A stretch of 64,000 nucleotides of DNA from Rhynchopus euleeides. Its lineage: Eukaryota > Euglenozoa > Diplonemea > Diplonemida > Diplonemidae. The notes under the pieces were generated by a model. The model was not told where the DNA came from. It saw only the letters and a program-made list of their open reading frames with translations, and made no database searches. Each line of letters opens with the position of its first letter. Positions within the stretch are counted from its first letter, which is position 1. The stretch covers positions 496,001 to 560,000 of the forward strand of contig OY723322.1 in assembly GCA_963210315.1 (NCBI GenBank), in the 5' to 3' direction. This document shows positions 21,061 to 31,300 of the stretch, one piece after another. Both the position numbers and the translations under genes were made by a program.

Positions 21061-23375
21061 AGGGGGGGAGGGGAGCTTGCAAAAAAAAGCGAAGGATTTC
21101 AGAACCTGTGGTAGTGCAACAGGCAGTCCAACCAATGCGAGGGTGGGTCAGAGGAGAGCAGGGGGTCCTGTGTCGTCTCACTTACTCGGCAGATTGGGGT
21201 GGGTCAGTAATTCCCGAAGTTTCTGGAAAAGCTGTCCGTGGCTCCTGAAGGCCGTGCCGGGACCAGGGCCCGCAACACTGGCTGGAGCAGAGCAGAAACA
21301 GGAATCGGGTGGTGCCCGCGCCTCCGACTGCAAGGGGCAACGGGGTGTGTAGAGCAGGATAGGCAGAACTGCGTGACACTTTCCGCGTGAAGGCCGTGTG
21401 CGTCAAGAAAAAGGGAAAGGTCTCCAGCGCCTGCCTGGGGGCTTGGGAGTCTGTTGGTTGCTTCTTCCGTTGACTTTCTTTGGCTCTGCCCAGCCGCCCT
21501 TACATCAGGCAAGGCATATTGCGTTCTTCTTGCCAAGCGGTGGTATTGGAAGGGTCCAGACAGAACGCAGACATTCGTGCAGTGTGTAGTGAGGTATTAG
21601 GGGTTGGGGAGTGATAGGATGGGATGGGGCAGGTGTAAGTTCGAACGATTCCTAGCTGTGCTTTTGTCAGCCCCTGGTGACAGGGGCGCTGTCTTGGTTC
21701 TTCTAGCCGATAGAATTCGTTGGGAATTGGGATATACACAACTCAGGGTTCGGGGTTTTGTTGAGATTTCGACTCGCCGGACGGCTCATCGGCCTCAGCT
21801 AGGTGTCCAGATGAGGCATTTGAGTAGCCGGTGTTCGACAGGCCAAGCCCGGAATATGGCCATCACCGGAAAAAGAAGGGGAGGACTTCGGGTGCCAATC
21901 GGTGTCAGGTTGCCGCCTATTTTGTGAGGCAGCTCGCCTTTTTCTCACCTTTCTGTACTTCTGAGCGAAGCCTTCATCATCTGGACATGTGTCATTCTGT
22001 GAGGTCAAGTTTGTCAAGTGTGGGAGGGGAGAGGGGGAAGGAGGGTGTGTGTCGAAGTTGCGGAATTTCAGGAGAGTTTCTTGCGGGAGGGGGCGGGAAA
22101 CGGCGAACCACAGGAGCGACGCCGTCAACGCAAGGTTTTCGCCGCAACAAAGTCTGATACTCCGACACCCAGCGGCGCGCTGTGCAGGATCATCCAAGGA
22201 GACAGATGAGATGGCTGTCGTTGGGAACACAGGCCTCAGTTGTGCACACCACTCCCTGGTCATATGCAGGCCTGTGTAATAACATATCCACGGATTGTAG
22301 CGACGCGCGCGCCTCGATCTGTGCGAGATGCGGTGTGCACTTTACGATGGCACTGCCTGCTGCAAAGTGCTGCTCTTTGCATTTCATTTCCTTCTCCGTT
22401 GCAGAAGGTGCCACAATATTTACAGCAGGGTCAGGGGGTAGAGACGCAGAACAGCAAAGGCGCAGAGGCGGCCTCCATTCATTCAACATAAAGTCCCTCA
22501 ACCGGGTTCCAATAGGCAAGCTTCACGGGAGTGAAGGCAGGTGGTCGCACAACTCACGTGAGTGTGTAATGCACACGGGGTTGGGCGGGTGACCTCTGGA
22601 ACAAACAACAACAATACCGAGTCGGGACTTTGACGTTTTTTTTCTTGGAAATGCGCACGATTCTCTGAGCCCCCTATGCCAGGGGTTCTTTTTTTTTTGA
22701 AAAAAGAGGCAAGTCCCAGTGAGGTTGAGGTATTTCAGGGGCAGGTTTCGGGTCCGGTCCGAGCGTCTCGCTGGGGTGTCCAGCAAACCCGGGCGATACC
22801 TCAGACAGACAGACTGCGCCTTGTCGAGCGCGTTTGCATTTTGGGATGGGAGAAGACTTCCGATATGACCAACTGACAATAACCTGTCCACAACTGCATC
22901 GTGCTCGGCAAGGAGTGCCGAGGAGAGCCTGTGCCTTTTGCAGAGAGCCAAAAGGGACGGGCGCAGAAAGAGAACGCAAGTTGACCGCCACTAGTTTCAG
23001 GAGAATATACTCACTGCGGAAGGACAGAGAAACACTTCTCGGTGCAGAGTTTCCATACGGCAGGAATCAGAAACTTAACAGAGGGGGTTGCGAAAGAATT
23101 ACACAAAAAACAATCAACACGAGGAAAGATTGCAATTCAGGCCACAGTCCTGACGCCCCTCATACACGTAATGCATCACTCGGGGACAAAAGGTTCGCGT
23201 ATTTCAGCACCGGGACTGTAATGGCCTCGGAAGGAATCCCAGAAGGTATTTCTCGAAGAACAATAACTAGAGGTTGAGCAGGGCACCTGCGACCCGTAAC
23301 ATGCTTACGGGCCAACATCCAACGGCCCCCGGTCCAGAATATTTCTAGACCCAAGAATAAGAGTCACAATCTTTA

Positions 23376-23483
23376 GGGGGTCTTCGCTACGGGGTGATCG
23401 TCAGTGCATTTTGGTGCATTTCCTGTTGAATTAGGTGAAAACTGACGAGGTTTGTCGAAGTTTGTCGACCAGCGAAGACCCCC
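23376..23483. mobile_element. 108-bp element with perfect 13-bp inverted ends (CTTCGCT family)
   Basis: The left end GGGGGTCTTCGCT and right end AGCGAAGACCCCC are perfect inverted repeats. TTA flanks both sides (23373-23375 and 23484-23486), a possible 3-bp target duplication. The interior (GTGCATTTTGGTGCATTTCCT and later AGGTGAAAACT) is shared with a more decayed relative at 57140-57249. Non-coding. Confidence 0.75.
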
Positions 23484-24245
23484 TTACGCTTTTGATTCAT
23501 CTCTCTACAGCAAAGAGACGAGGCGACCGCGTGGTGTGACGTCACAAAAAAAAAGCGTGTAGTATAGCGGCCCAGTTTCTCATACTGTAGATTCTTCGGA
23601 ACACAGCACGATATGAGGTAAACGGCAGGAAGTGAACGGTCGAGCAGGAAAATAATGAATGGCGCTCTCAAGTGCAGAAAAGGAAGTGAACTAATCAGGA
23701 GTTTTCAGAAAACTCGAGAGAGCAACTTTCGTCAGGCCCTCGCCTGAGGCGGCTGGAATCGTCTCGTCGCCTGGAATGCAGCAAGTGGCCTAGCTGACCC
23801 GAAGAAAGGTGCTCGTGCAGAAACAAACACCGGGAGGGTTGATGTACTGGTACTGCAAAGATTGGATTCAGCCAGGCCAAACAGGAAAATAGGAAGAGAA
23901 ATATACTTGGAAGGCAAAACGGTGCATGACTGAGATGGCAGATGCGCACACGTCAACCTGTTTCAGTGAAAACAGTGACTTTCTTTGTACGCACGATATT
24001 CCAGGTTTCATACTTCCTGGATCCGACGGGCTGGCCTGCAAGGCGCATCCAGCCAGGAGGACACGAGTAATGGAAACTACCTGCATCCTACAGAGCGGTG
24101 GTCAAACACCAAAGCTTCTTCCGGAAACAGGAACACGACTCTGCCACTTGATGTTTCTCGCCTTTCAGCATGTTCCGTGCACCTCGATGAAGTTCACTGC
24201 TCTTAAAACTACCCATACTCCCACTCAATTTGGCAGCTTGCCTTA

Positions 24246-26975
24246 TCATGGATCGAGGAAATCAGTGGAACGTTGGTGCTGAATGCCAAATGGGTTGGGA
24301 TGGGACAGTTGCGAAAGACCACTTTGTGCAAAGCTCGAAAGCGTGGACACCGAGGTGACCCCGCCATGCGAAAGAAACGTCCTCGCTGGGTGTGCATGCG
24401 ACGACGGTGACGAGGAACAGCTCACAACGGTGAATCCGGGTGTGATCGGCCGGCGTAAGTAGGTCTCCTCACGCAGGTTCATCATGACGCACTTCACGAT
24501 AGGATCGCTGCACTGCGACAGGCGTGGCCAGTCACGCTGCTCGAAGGCACGACGATAACCATCTGACCAAGCCCACTCGTCTGGCGGGTCGGCGGTACAC
24601 CACGTGGTGCTTGAGCTGAGCGCCCGGAGATTCACCTGCACCACATGCACTGATTGGTTGTCTCCTTCCACAGGCCAGTCATCCACAGGCCGCACGAAAT
24701 TCTTCAGGACCGGGTCAGCCGCAGCACCACAGTCCGGGTGCAACGAGGCGTGGAGGCAGAAGGCCCCCGGCAACCGGCTCGTCTCCACCGCCGCCGACGC
24801 CGCCCACTCCATGCAGGACCCCACCACGACGGCGTAGCGCTCGTCGGAGGGGCGCACGAAGCCAAACCTCGCACTCCCTGTGGACAGCCCGACGGCGACA
24901 CGCTCATCCCACACGGTGTCCGACACAGCCTTCTTCAGCTGCGCGGCAAACTTCACGGCGTTGTGGAGGTGGCAGACACACTTCTTCATTGTATTCCAGC
25001 TGCAGTACACCCCGGTGCTGCTGACGGACAGCACAACCCCCTCATAACGGTACGTCGCCTCCACCACCGCCTGCAGCAGCATCGTGAGCCCCGTGGCTGC
25101 ATTCTCCGACTCCGCCGCCAGAAAGGAGCAGTCGGCAACGACATCACTCACTGTGGCGCTGCGTGTGGAGCGGAACCGCTGCCTCTTCTCGTCGAGGAGG
25201 GCGAGCCTCGAATTCCGCTTCGCGGCGCTTAGCCCCGACGCGGCGGATTGCGGGCGGAACACAAAGCCCTTTGGGGAGGTGGGCTCCCCCACCAAGCTCT
25301 GCCGCCGCCCCGCCAGGCTGCGCGGCACGAGATAGAACACCTCACACTCCCCTATTCCCTTCAGCGGGACGTACCCCTTCGGGATCACCTCGGGGCTGCC
25401 CAGCGACGCCAGTATGCCTTGAATGTCCTGCAGCACCTCCGTCGTCACCGCCACAGCACCCCCATGCGCAATCGCTTGAATCCGGGCAGCCTTGTTAACC
25501 GTCGTGCCGAAATAGTCATATCTCCCTGTGAGTGGGTTGGGCTCACGATCCACTACCCCTGTGTGCACGCCCATCCTGACACGCAGGCCACACCAGGCAC
25601 CCTCCATCACGCAGCACTCCGCAAGCGAGAGTATCTCAGGGGGCCAGTCGCAGGAGAAGAGTCTCTTTTGCGCATGCAGGCAGAAGTCCACAGCGTTGAG
25701 GGTCGAATCGAAGGCAACCATGAAGGAGTCCCCGATGGTTTTCACCTCATACCCGTGGAACCTCCGGATCTCCTTCCGAAGGACCGTGTTGTGGGTGTCG
25801 AGGGCGAGCTTCATAAACCCCGGCGCTGTCTCCCAGATCCGCGTCGAACTCTGTATGTCGGTAAACACAATCGCAACCCGATCCGCAGGGGCTGGCGCCA
25901 TGGCCTTCGGTGAGTGATCCCCATCCCAGTCGGTATCATCGGTGAAAAGCTCCGCAGGGAGGTACGGCTGGTAGCTCCTGAGGTTTGACGACAGCCCGGA
26001 CAGCTCCTGCTGGAGCTCGAGGTGGGAGATGGAGTCGATCGCTCGCTCCGCATCGGCTGTGCTGTAGCGCGACAGGGCTGAAACCGCAGCGATGCAGAGC
26101 TGCGTCACCTCCGCTGAGGCGGCAGACTCCCGAGACGCGGCGGCAGCACAGGCGGAGGAGATGTGGGCATGCCCTATGAATGCCGCGGAGCGGAGGAAGA
26201 ACCCCTGCAGGGCGACAGCCCAGCCATACCGGATCGCACCCCCTCTGAAGGGTGCCCCCTCGCAGTTCTGCCCGAGGTGGTCTACGGCGTCGCTCCGCCA
26301 CTGGGGTGACGTGATGCGGAGGCCCAGGCCCATCGCCTCATCGAGGGCCTGCAGGGAGAAGTAAATCAGAGTCACGCAGGTTGTGGCGCGGACAGCCGTG
26401 GTGTGCCCAGTTGAGGCAGCCACGCTGACAGCCAGGAAGGCGAGAACCCAGGCATCGAGGAGATTGGCAGTGTGCCAGTCGAGGGCGATGGCGTAGGCCA
26501 GGCAGGATGCAGCGAAGGCAGAGGCCTGCCCCGAGGCGGAGACGGGCAGGCAGGTGACGTAGGGCAGGGCCAGCTGCGCCACGGTGGCCAGGAGCATTGC
26601 GAGGTGGATTGCGAAGGCAAGCCAGTCCTGTGCTGCCAGGCTGGTCACGATGAGGAAGATAAACAGCAGGGTGCCGCAGCAGGAGATTAGGGTGACGCCG
26701 CGGAGCACAGCGATGTGGGAGGCGCTGGGGGCCGGCGGTGTGGGTGTGTCGGCAGAGGCGGCGTTGGTGGCGGTGGTGGTGGTTGTGGCGGAGCGGGGGC
26801 GGTGCGCGGAGGACTGGGAGGCCGAGCGGCTGCAGCGGGCGATCTCGATGCGCGGGGGGCGGTGCTGTGCTGCGGTGCGGTCGTCCACCGAGACATTGCA
26901 GGATACCACATCGGTGTTCTCCTGTGCGTCTTTGCAGCGCAGCTCGCTGTCAGCATCGGGTCGGCAGCAGTCCAT
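24246..26975 (-). CDS. Membrane class III nucleotidyl cyclase with a degenerate second cyclase domain
   Basis: The protein is 909 residues from the first ATG at 26975; the open frame extends 24 bp upstream to a GTG. Residues about 88-212 hold four to six hydrophobic segments. A linker containing SNLRSYQPYLPAEL, a motif common before protist cyclase domains, follows. The catalytic domain spans about 364-560: metal Asp373 (FTD) and Asp416 (IGD), purine Lys412, Asp487 seven residues before Asn494, and Arg498. All the adenylyl-cyclase determinants are thus in one domain, so a homodimer should be active. A second domain (about 600-800) keeps the fold-like spacing but none of these residues. The product is probably cAMP at a membrane; localisation is not readable. 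It is not a close duplicate of the EF-hand cyclase gene. Confidence 0.85.
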   Translation of the reverse strand: MDCCRPDADSELRCKDAQENTDVVSCNVSVDDRTAAQHRPPRIEIARCSRSASQSSAHRPRSATTTTTATNAASADTPTPPAPSASHIAVLRGVTLISCCGTLLFIFLIVTSLAAQDWLAFAIHLAMLLATVAQLALPYVTCLPVSASGQASAFAASCLAYAIALDWHTANLLDAWVLAFLAVSVAASTGHTTAVRATTCVTLIYFSLQALDEAMGLGLRITSPQWRSDAVDHLGQNCEGAPFRGGAIRYGWAVALQGFFLRSAAFIGHAHISSACAAAASRESAASAEVTQLCIAAVSALSRYSTADAERAIDSISHLELQQELSGLSSNLRSYQPYLPAELFTDDTDWDGDHSPKAMAPAPADRVAIVFTDIQSSTRIWETAPGFMKLALDTHNTVLRKEIRRFHGYEVKTIGDSFMVAFDSTLNAVDFCLHAQKRLFSCDWPPEILSLAECCVMEGAWCGLRVRMGVHTGVVDREPNPLTGRYDYFGTTVNKAARIQAIAHGGAVAVTTEVLQDIQGILASLGSPEVIPKGYVPLKGIGECEVFYLVPRSLAGRRQSLVGEPTSPKGFVFRPQSAASGLSAAKRNSRLALLDEKRQRFRSTRSATVSDVVADCSFLAAESENAATGLTMLLQAVVEATYRYEGVVLSVSSTGVYCSWNTMKKCVCHLHNAVKFAAQLKKAVSDTVWDERVAVGLSTGSARFGFVRPSDERYAVVVGSCMEWAASAAVETSRLPGAFCLHASLHPDCGAAADPVLKNFVRPVDDWPVEGDNQSVHVVQVNLRALSSSTTWCTADPPDEWAWSDGYRRAFEQRDWPRLSQCSDPIVKCVMMNLREETYLRRPITPGFTVVSCSSSPSSHAHPARTFLSHGGVTSVSTLSSFAQSGLSQLSHPNPFGIQHQRSTDFLDP

Positions 26976-27043
26976 GCGGGAGGAGGTGCCAGATAGCACC
27001 CGACCCCTGCCCCTCAGCCCTGATGACGGTGGTGGTGGTGTTG

Positions 27044-27060
27044 CTGCAACAAAATAACGG
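27044..27060 (-). promoter_or_regulatory. Candidate spliced-leader acceptor of the membrane cyclase gene
   Basis: The minus strand reads CCGTTATTTTGTTGCAG, with AG at 27045-27044 following a T-rich tract. This leaves a 68-nt leader to the ATG at 26975. Confidence 0.55.
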
Positions 27061-27626
27061 TTCGCCTCTGCATCAGCAAAGGCGAGTCGACGGGTCGTGC
27101 CTGTTCAATGGGGATGCGGGATGCAGGGGGAGAGAGAGGTGGGGGTGAGGGGTGAGTGGTGGGTTCTGATGAGGATCCATCTCGCCAAGCATACCCGAGG
27201 CGCAGAAAGGCCCCAGCCCAAGCAGGGGCGGGAGCGGGGTGGGGCGAACTCGAGAAAATAACTGTATCTGGTGTGATTCAATCGGTTCTGTGCCAGGGTC
27301 TGTGCCAGATCTGGGGGGGGGTTCCTGAATCACACCATGTGTAGGAGAAGGTGGGGAGGTCAAGAGGGGTCAGTGGGGCGCAGTGGTGGTGACATTCATC
27401 CATGTGCACACCACCCTGCTCCCCCACCCCCCTCCCAAACGACCTTCGCGAATCGCAGATTTTGGGGGGCGAGGAGGTGGAGTCGCGATGCAGATGAAAG
27501 GAAGGAGGTCACAAGAGGAGCTGGACGACTCACTCCATCCACTCTTTATGCAGGCAGTGTTGTCCGAGAGCTTAGCGCTGTATATGCTCGGCCTACGCTG
27601 TGGCAAATATGAGGTGGGGAGGGTTT

Positions 27627-27651
27627 GATCGTCGAGAGTGAATGGAAAAAC
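27627..27651 (+). repeat. Short recurring motif TTGATCGTCGAGAGTGAATG
   Basis: The motif plus a following GGAAAA is shared with 8114-8140. Shorter versions occur at 6788-6804 and 27732-27746. All four lie in spacers and have the same orientation relative to the genes. Function unknown. Confidence 0.6.
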
Positions 27652-28387
27652 AAGCCTCCCAGCACCTTCTTGCTTAAATATGAGGTGGGGGAGTGAGAGA
27701 GAGAGAGAGAGAGAGAGGGGGGGAAGGAGATTGCTTGTCGAGAGGGAATTGCAGCACCTTCTTGCAATGGTAGTCCTTTTTGTGAGAGAGAGAGAGGGGG
27801 GGGGAGGGGGGGGGGGGGTTCAACTGTAGAAAAGCTTCATTGCCTACACAATTAATTGTTTGGAGGTGAATGCCTTATTGCGCGAAAGGAGATACAACGA
27901 TGGTTCCCAAAAGGACCGCCACCACCCCGAGAAAATCACTCACACCACCCCAGGCCCACACAGTTCTGTGGTTGGTTGGGATGGACTGGCGTTGTGCGAC
28001 AGAGAAAATATGTGACTGAGAGAGAACAAGCCTTGTTGTGCTGTTGACCGCTTTGTTTGTGCGCCGAAGCAACACCGCAAGCCTGGGGATGAGGAGGGGG
28101 TTTGCAATTCTGCCTTGCCCAAAAAAAGGGGGCGCTTCCGCTGCTATCTTTTTGACACCTGACAGGAGCCCTGTTTTTTTTGTTATCCGTCAGGTGGATC
28201 ACCGGGTGGGGAGAGATCCGGTGTGAGGCACTTGAGTGCGACCAGGTGGGCAGGGAACCTGGGGGCGTTTTTTTTGCGGCAAAAAAACACAAACCTCTCC
28301 ACCGCGCGAAATTATTCCTTTCGACCACAAAACAACTGATAACTCCAAAGCAAATAGACCCTGCACCCTCCCCCACCCCCTCTCCCA

Positions 28388-31300
28388 TCACGAAATCGGA
28401 TGGCGACTGCGGGAGGACCGACCCCCATGCCCCACATTGAGGCTCAGACGCCTGCTATACGGCGATGCCCTCTGAGACACTGCAGGGGGCACCGGCTTGG
28501 CCGCGCTGTGCCCCCCCCTCCCCGACACCGGCCGGTGCGGCAGCACATCCGGGTTGTCCAGGGGCTGCAGGCCCTGCTGCTGCCCCTTCGCCTTCCCTTC
28601 CGCCTTCCCCTTCCCCGACGCCTCCGTCAGCAGCTCCGACAGGAAGCGGTGCCTCTTCGCCAGGAAGCACTCATACATGCTGGAGAAGCAGGGCGCAATC
28701 ATGCCCCACCACGACTGCAGCGACTCCACCAGCGGCAGGTCGAACACTACCTCGCCCCCCTTGGAAAAGGGGCAGGCCAGGAAGGCTTCGACGAACGACT
28801 GGGAGTCATGCGTGTCGTGCCCTTCGGCCTTCAGAGTCTGCGCAAGGAGGCGCACCTCTCCTTCCAACTTCTTCGTCTTATGCGTATGGGCGCACCGCGG
28901 GAAGGAAGCCCGGTGGCCCCCATCCCCACCCTGCACCGCTTCCCTCTGCGCCAGCGCAGCGGTCGCCGCTCGGCACTCCTCCTCCCGACGCGAGGCACGC
29001 GCCTCCCGGCGCGCCACCGCCTGCTCCTTCAGCGCGAGGGCGCGCTGCCGCGCCTCAGCCTCGGCAGCCACACCACCCAAACGCTCATCCTGCTGCACCA
29101 CACCACCCGGCAGGGCACCCAGCACACCACCACCGCCTTTCGCTGGTGAGACGGCAGCATCTGCCGCCCTTTTCATTGCCTCCAACTGGGCATTGAGGTG
29201 TGCGATGACATCCAGCGAGGACTGTAGCTTCTGCTTATAGAAATGAACCTCTGCCGGCGGATCTGCCGGAGGCAGAGGGGGCGGAGGCGGAGCGGGTGGA
29301 GGCGCAGAGCCCGCCTTGCGGAGGCTGGCCTCCGCGGCAGCCACTGCGCCCTCCAGCTGCTGCACCTGTGACTCCGCCTCCTGCGCCCGCTGGAGATACC
29401 GCTGCGCGAGCCGGCGCTGCTGCAGCAGCTCCTCACTGTGCCGCTGCTGCGCCACCGCATCGGACTGCGGGGCGCTGCTGGGGAGGGTGACCCCACCCGC
29501 TCTCCCCCGCTCCGCCTCCAGCGCCTCGGCAGCCAGCAGCGCCGCCTCCGCCTGCTGCCGCAGGCGGGCCCCGCCCGCCTCCGCCGCACGGAGGTCCCGT
29601 TTATACCGCCTCGCCTTCGCGAGGTAGCGCTCGCTGTCCTGCTCCAGCTGGGCCACGCGCTGCTCCGCAGCCTCCAGAGAGGCAGCCCCCTCTGCATGCC
29701 GCTGCCGCAGCGCGGCTGCCTCCGCCTCTGCCGCGAGCAGGCCTGCCTGGGAGTGGCTGGCCCTGCCCTCCGCTGCGTGGAGGGCGGTCTCCGCCACGGC
29801 GAGGGAGAGGGCGGCTGCCACGGCGGCCTGCGGGGCGAAGGCGGCGCGGAGGCGGCGCGCGGCGCCGCCGGCGCCCAGGCAGCCCACGGCACCCCACAGC
29901 CCGCCCTCCGCTGCGGCGGTGACAGCCGCGGTGAGGCGCGACTCCGGCACCACCGCCTCCTGCTCCTCCCGCGGCAGCCCCGCGGCAACCGCGGCTGCCG
30001 CCGCGAGTGCCGCAACCGCGCCCTGCCCTGCCACCGCCAAGGCGCGGACCTGCGCCAGGGGGACCCCGGCGGCAGCCCCCGCAGGGAGCCCCGCGGAGTG
30101 CCGCGCGAGGTAGCCATACACAGCGCAGGGGGCGTGGGGCGCCGCCGCGACGAGCGCCCCCGCCAGGAGCTCCGCCTGGCACCTCAGGCAGGTCGCCTCC
30201 TCGGCGAGGCCAGCGGCCTTTGCGGCGAGCTCCCCCTTCTGCTCCTGCAGGCGGGCCAGCTGCTGCTGCCTCTGCGCGTCGTGCTGCTCCAGCGCCGGGA
30301 GGCGCTCCGCACAGAGCTGCTTCCGATGCGGCGTGAGCAGCGGCGACGCCGCGGCCCGCGCCGCCGCCGCGACGCACGCCACCCCACTGCCCCCCTCCGC
30401 CCCGATCAGGCTGCACATCGCATCGCCCTCCAGCGACAGCGCTGCCAGGGCATACCCACAGACGGGCCTGCTGTCAGGGGAGGCGTTCATCATGCGCAGC
30501 ACCATCTCGAGGAGGCTGTGCTCTGAGAGGATCGCGCCCCGCATGTCTGCGTCGGAGCGCATCGCGTCGCAGAGGAGGGACAGGGCGAGGCGCTGCTCCT
30601 GGGGTGACGGGGAGAGCCGGATGATCCCGATGAATGTGGATGCCGCCCCGCAGGTGGCGTACTCCCGCGAGGCGATGCCGTGGTGCTCCGAGGAGACGTT
30701 CCCCAGCAGGGTGAGGCAGGAGGCGGAGGTCTCGGACCCCATGCCGGATTTGCGGAGGAGGGCGACCAGCTCTGAGATGAATGATTTGCAGCAGAGCCCC
30801 TCGGCCCTGCCCCTGCCGCAGGACTGCGACAGCAGGGCGAGCGCGGCGAGGCAGGAGGTGCGGCAGGCCGGGTCGTCGGAGGGGAGCCCCGCGATGAGGC
30901 TGGCCACGCCGTGGGGGCAGTCGAGGCAGCTCTGGAGGCCCCCCGGGAAGCCTATCAGGCAGAGGAGTGCCTGGGAGCAGGCGCTGCCGAGCCCCGCCTG
31001 GTCTGCAGAGGGGAGGGCTGCGGCGAGCGCCTCGACAACGCGGGGCGATTTTTCGTAGAGCAGCCGCCATGACTCCCGCGCAGCGGCCTGCTCTGTGGGC
31101 TTTGCTGCGGAGGAGAAGCTTGCCCTCCGGCGGGCAGTGTCCCGCTCCATCTGCTTCCCGATGCTGAAGAGAAGGGGCACGGCGGCTGACACAAGCGGGG
31201 CGTGGGTGGAGTGGCACAACAGAGCTGTCACAACCGGCTCGGCGCTGACCTCCATCCTGCGAGGCATCGAATAAGGAACCCCGGCGGAGCGCTGCCAGGG

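Larger units (their letters stand above)
20950..24245. other. Intergenic tract without supportable genes
   Basis: This tract contains the candidate leader acceptor of phosphoglycerate kinase and a 108-bp inverted-repeat element at 23376-23483. Otherwise it is unremarkable sequence with short, unconvincing open frames on both strands. The first 250 bp upstream of the kinase is rich in C runs on the coding strand. Confidence 0.5.
26976..28387. other. Intergenic spacer with GA-rich runs and a repeated GTCGAGAG motif
   Basis: The spacer holds the leader of the membrane cyclase gene. A direct repeat of about 100-bp period at 27627-27830 has units containing GTCGAGAG, then CAGCACCTTCTTGC, then (GA)n and a G run. 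The remainder up to the next gene's stop codon has no convincing feature. Confidence 0.5.

Noticed and set aside
21799..22263. A 154-codon minus-strand frame
   Set aside because: No motif and no similarity that I recognise; similar frames occur by chance throughout the GC-rich spacers.
30443..30448. A GTATGC donor-like site within the armadillo gene
   Set aside because: It lies in a well-formed armadillo helix (CGYALAALSLEGDAM); splicing would destroy it.
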